Assembly (NCBI RefSeq): GCF_000687915.1
Contig: NZ_JHZY01000002.1
Location: forward strand, 1,488,001-1,552,000
Direction of reading: 5' to 3'
DNA: 64,000 bases
From: Leeuwenhoekiella sp. MAR_2009_132
Lineage (GTDB): Bacteria > Bacteroidota > Bacteroidia > Flavobacteriales > Flavobacteriaceae
Shown here: positions 62,433 to 64,000 of the stretch, one piece after another
Position numbering within the stretch: position 1 is the stretch's first letter
Layout of the letters: each line of letters begins with the position of its first letter
The notes under the pieces: generated by a model
Told to the model about the DNA's origin: nothing
What the model saw: only the letters and a program-made list of their open reading frames with translations
Databases searched by the model: none
Position numbers and translations under genes: made by a program

Positions 62433-64000
62433 TTAGTAACCCGGGTTTTGCGTAATGTTTCCTCTTGATAATTGAATTTCTTCTGGCGGTATAGGCCACA
62501 ATAAGTGAACACTAGGGTCAAACAAAGCTCCTTTGTCTTGAGGTTCTCCCAGATTTGTGGTTTCAAAAGGATCTGTACTCACTTCTGTGTTATACTTTAC
62601 AAAAGATCCGTTAGGTCCTAAAATAGTTGCGATTCTTGGGGTACCATTTACTTTTTGCCTTCTAAGGTCAAATAAGCGTTGCTGCTCTAAAGCAAGTTCT
62701 AATCTTCTTTCTTTCCAGATTGCATCTCTTAAATTTGTACCGGTCAAACTCATATTTGTTTCTAATTCAACACGGTCTCGTATTTTTTTAAGTGATGTTA
62801 AAGCCGCACTCTCATCACCGGCAAAATAGGCAGCCTCTGCATGAACTAATAGTAAGTCTGCATATCTAAATCGTATAACAGGAAGCGGATGTTGCCCTCT
62901 TACATATGGGTCTTCACGATCTGCCAGTGGTATATACACCTTACGGTTAGTTCTTCCTGATTTATTACGGTCTGGAGCTGCATTAAAAGAAGTAACCTGA
63001 GGATCACCGTAAACGGGCTCTCCATGTTTCATAATTGTAGAACGTAATCGTATTTCGTCTCCTTCACTTAAGAATGCATTTTCAAGATCACTACTTGGCA
63101 TACACCACCCAAAACCTTGATCTACCCGAGTCCCGGCTGTTGTACTAATTTGCCCTCCTATATTTGCAAATTGAGGATTTGTGATCATATCTACTTCAAA
63201 AATAGATTCTACACCGTGATGGTTATAAACCGAGAAAATATCTTCAAACTTTGGCTCTAATTGATACTGCCCTAATTGGATAACATCTTCTGCAACATCC
63301 TGAGCCAACGACCATTTTTCGCGATATAAATAGGTTTTAGCTAAAAGCGTTTGTGCAGCTCCTTTTGTAATTCTTCCTAAATCTTTTGTAGCATACTCAC
63401 TTTTAAGTGGTAAATCTTTAATCGCTAAAAGAAGCTCACTCTCTACAAAATCATAAACTTCATCTACCGAAGACCGCACTTTATCGTTTATAGCTGGTTC
63501 TAGTAATTCTGTATAGGTAGTTACAATAGGTACACCACCATAATTACGTACTAAATCGTAATAATACCAGGCTCTTAAAAACCGTGCTTCGGCTAGTAAG
63601 CGAGACTTTAAAGTCTCGTCCATTTCTACCTCAGGAATACGCTCTAAAGCAATGTTTGCACGCGTAATCCCTATATAGGTGTTTTCCCAAAAAGCATTAA
63701 TATAAAACGATCCTGCAAAAACATTATAAGCTGCAATACCAGAAATATCTGGTCGTGGTTGCTCTGTATTTCCTGCCCAGTTATCATCTGTAGACATCTC
63801 ACAGATTTGTCTAAAAAATTCTATTTGAAACCAGCTTTCACCATTAACTTTTGCATATACTGAGTTTACAAAAAGCTCTGCATTCTCTGGTGAAGAAAAG
63901 AAGTCGTCTAATTGCTGTCTTCCTCTAAGCGGTTGATCAAGAAATTCTTCTTTACTGCAGCCGCTGATGGCTACAGTAAGAATTAAACTAAATAGTATTA
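62433..64000 (-). CDS. SusD/RagB-family lipoprotein, N-terminus cut by the window edge
   Basis: The minus-strand frame runs off the right edge, with ILTVAISGCSKEEFLDQPLRG visible, so only the first few codons of the signal peptide are missing. It is the classic SusD: CSKEEF after the lipobox, VNSVYAKVNGESWFQ, NIALERIPEVEMDETLKSRLLAEARFLRAWYYYDLVRNYGGVPI, and PVIRFRYADLLLVHAEAAYFAG near the end. It binds glycan chains at the surface as a lid on a SusC pore that should lie beyond the edge. The following glycosidase starts 14 bases after the stop. Confidence 0.93.
   Translation of the reverse strand, partial: ILFSLILTVAISGCSKEEFLDQPLRGRQQLDDFFSSPENAELFVNSVYAKVNGESWFQIEFFRQICEMSTDDNWAGNTEQPRPDISGIAAYNVFAGSFYINAFWENTYIGITRANIALERIPEVEMDETLKSRLLAEARFLRAWYYYDLVRNYGGVPIVTTYTELLEPAINDKVRSSVDEVYDFVESELLLAIKDLPLKSEYATKDLGRITKGAAQTLLAKTYLYREKWSLAQDVAEDVIQLGQYQLEPKFEDIFSVYNHHGVESIFEVDMITNPQFANIGGQISTTAGTRVDQGFGWCMPSSDLENAFLSEGDEIRLRSTIMKHGEPVYGDPQVTSFNAAPDRNKSGRTNRKVYIPLADREDPYVRGQHPLPVIRFRYADLLLVHAEAAYFAGDESAALTSLKKIRDRVELETNMSLTGTNLRDAIWKERRLELALEQQRLFDLRRQKVNGTPRIATILGPNGSFVKYNTEVSTDPFETTNLGEPQDKGALFDPSVHLLWPIPPEEIQLSRGNITQNPGY

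Noticed and set aside
1..64000. tRNA or rRNA genes
   Set aside because: I saw no cloverleaf-like or conserved rRNA sequence in the gaps between genes, which are mostly short and AT-rich.

Overview
The window comes from an AT-rich genome of the phylum Bacteroidota, most likely a marine member of the Flavobacteriaceae. The evidence is SusC/SusD pairs, TAnnTTTG-type -7 promoter elements, Bacteroides-type conjugation genes (TraE-TraN, MobA/relaxase/coupling protein, RteC) and a run of sulfatases and glycosidases. All calls were read by eye; no database or alignment was run.

Layout. (1) 1-5.7 kb is a mobile-element scrap yard. It holds the 3' end of an unknown gene, a decayed IS3-family element, an AraC regulator with an orphan TRAP-type solute-binding protein, a truncated IS110 transposase, and an IS3-family element with doubled termini. 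(2) 5.8-12.7 kb has a small membrane protein, a TetR repressor and, divergent from it, an operon of a secreted nucleotide-pyrophosphatase-like enzyme, SusC and SusD, closed by a clear terminator. (3) 12.9-38.2 kb is an integrative conjugative element or its remnant. Its left part has RteC, an excisionase-like HTH protein, a replication initiator/helicase-loader pair and an EEP-fold protein. A defence-like cargo follows (N6-adenine methyltransferase, PD-(D/E)XK nuclease, HEPN/RES protein). Next come an amidase and traE-F-G-I-J-K-M-N, then a DNA-damage cargo (YedK/HMCES, UmuD, UmuC). Last are the opposite-strand mobilisation genes (coupling protein, relaxase, MobA), ssb, and a 222-bp tandem repeat array. 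No integrase is visible, and the VirB4-like ATPase TraG is frameshifted inside its Walker A motif. (4) 38.3-64 kb is a minus-strand polysaccharide utilisation locus for a sulfated glycan. It holds four Cys-type sulfatases, a formylglycine-generating enzyme (frameshifted), two GH2 enzymes, two GH30 enzymes, another clan GH-A enzyme, an SGNH esterase, an MFS sugar porter, a DUF5107-TPR protein and a SusD that runs off the right edge.

How the genes work together. In the right-hand locus, SusD (with a SusC presumably beyond the edge) would bind and import oligosaccharides. Lipoprotein and periplasmic glycosidases and sulfatases would trim them. The formylglycine-generating enzyme would convert the sulfatases' active-site cysteine to formylglycine, and the MFS porter would carry monosaccharides inward. 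A hairpin terminator at 59.2 kb splits the locus into a SusD/GH unit and a long (about 20 kb) sulfatase/GH unit.

Most worth a second look: the methyltransferase-nuclease-HEPN/RES module, the 222-bp repeat array with its conserved hairpin, the nested inverted repeats upstream of mobA (candidate oriT), the shared post-lipobox peptide on two unrelated glycosidases, and the two single-base homopolymer losses that disable traG and the sulfatase-activating enzyme.
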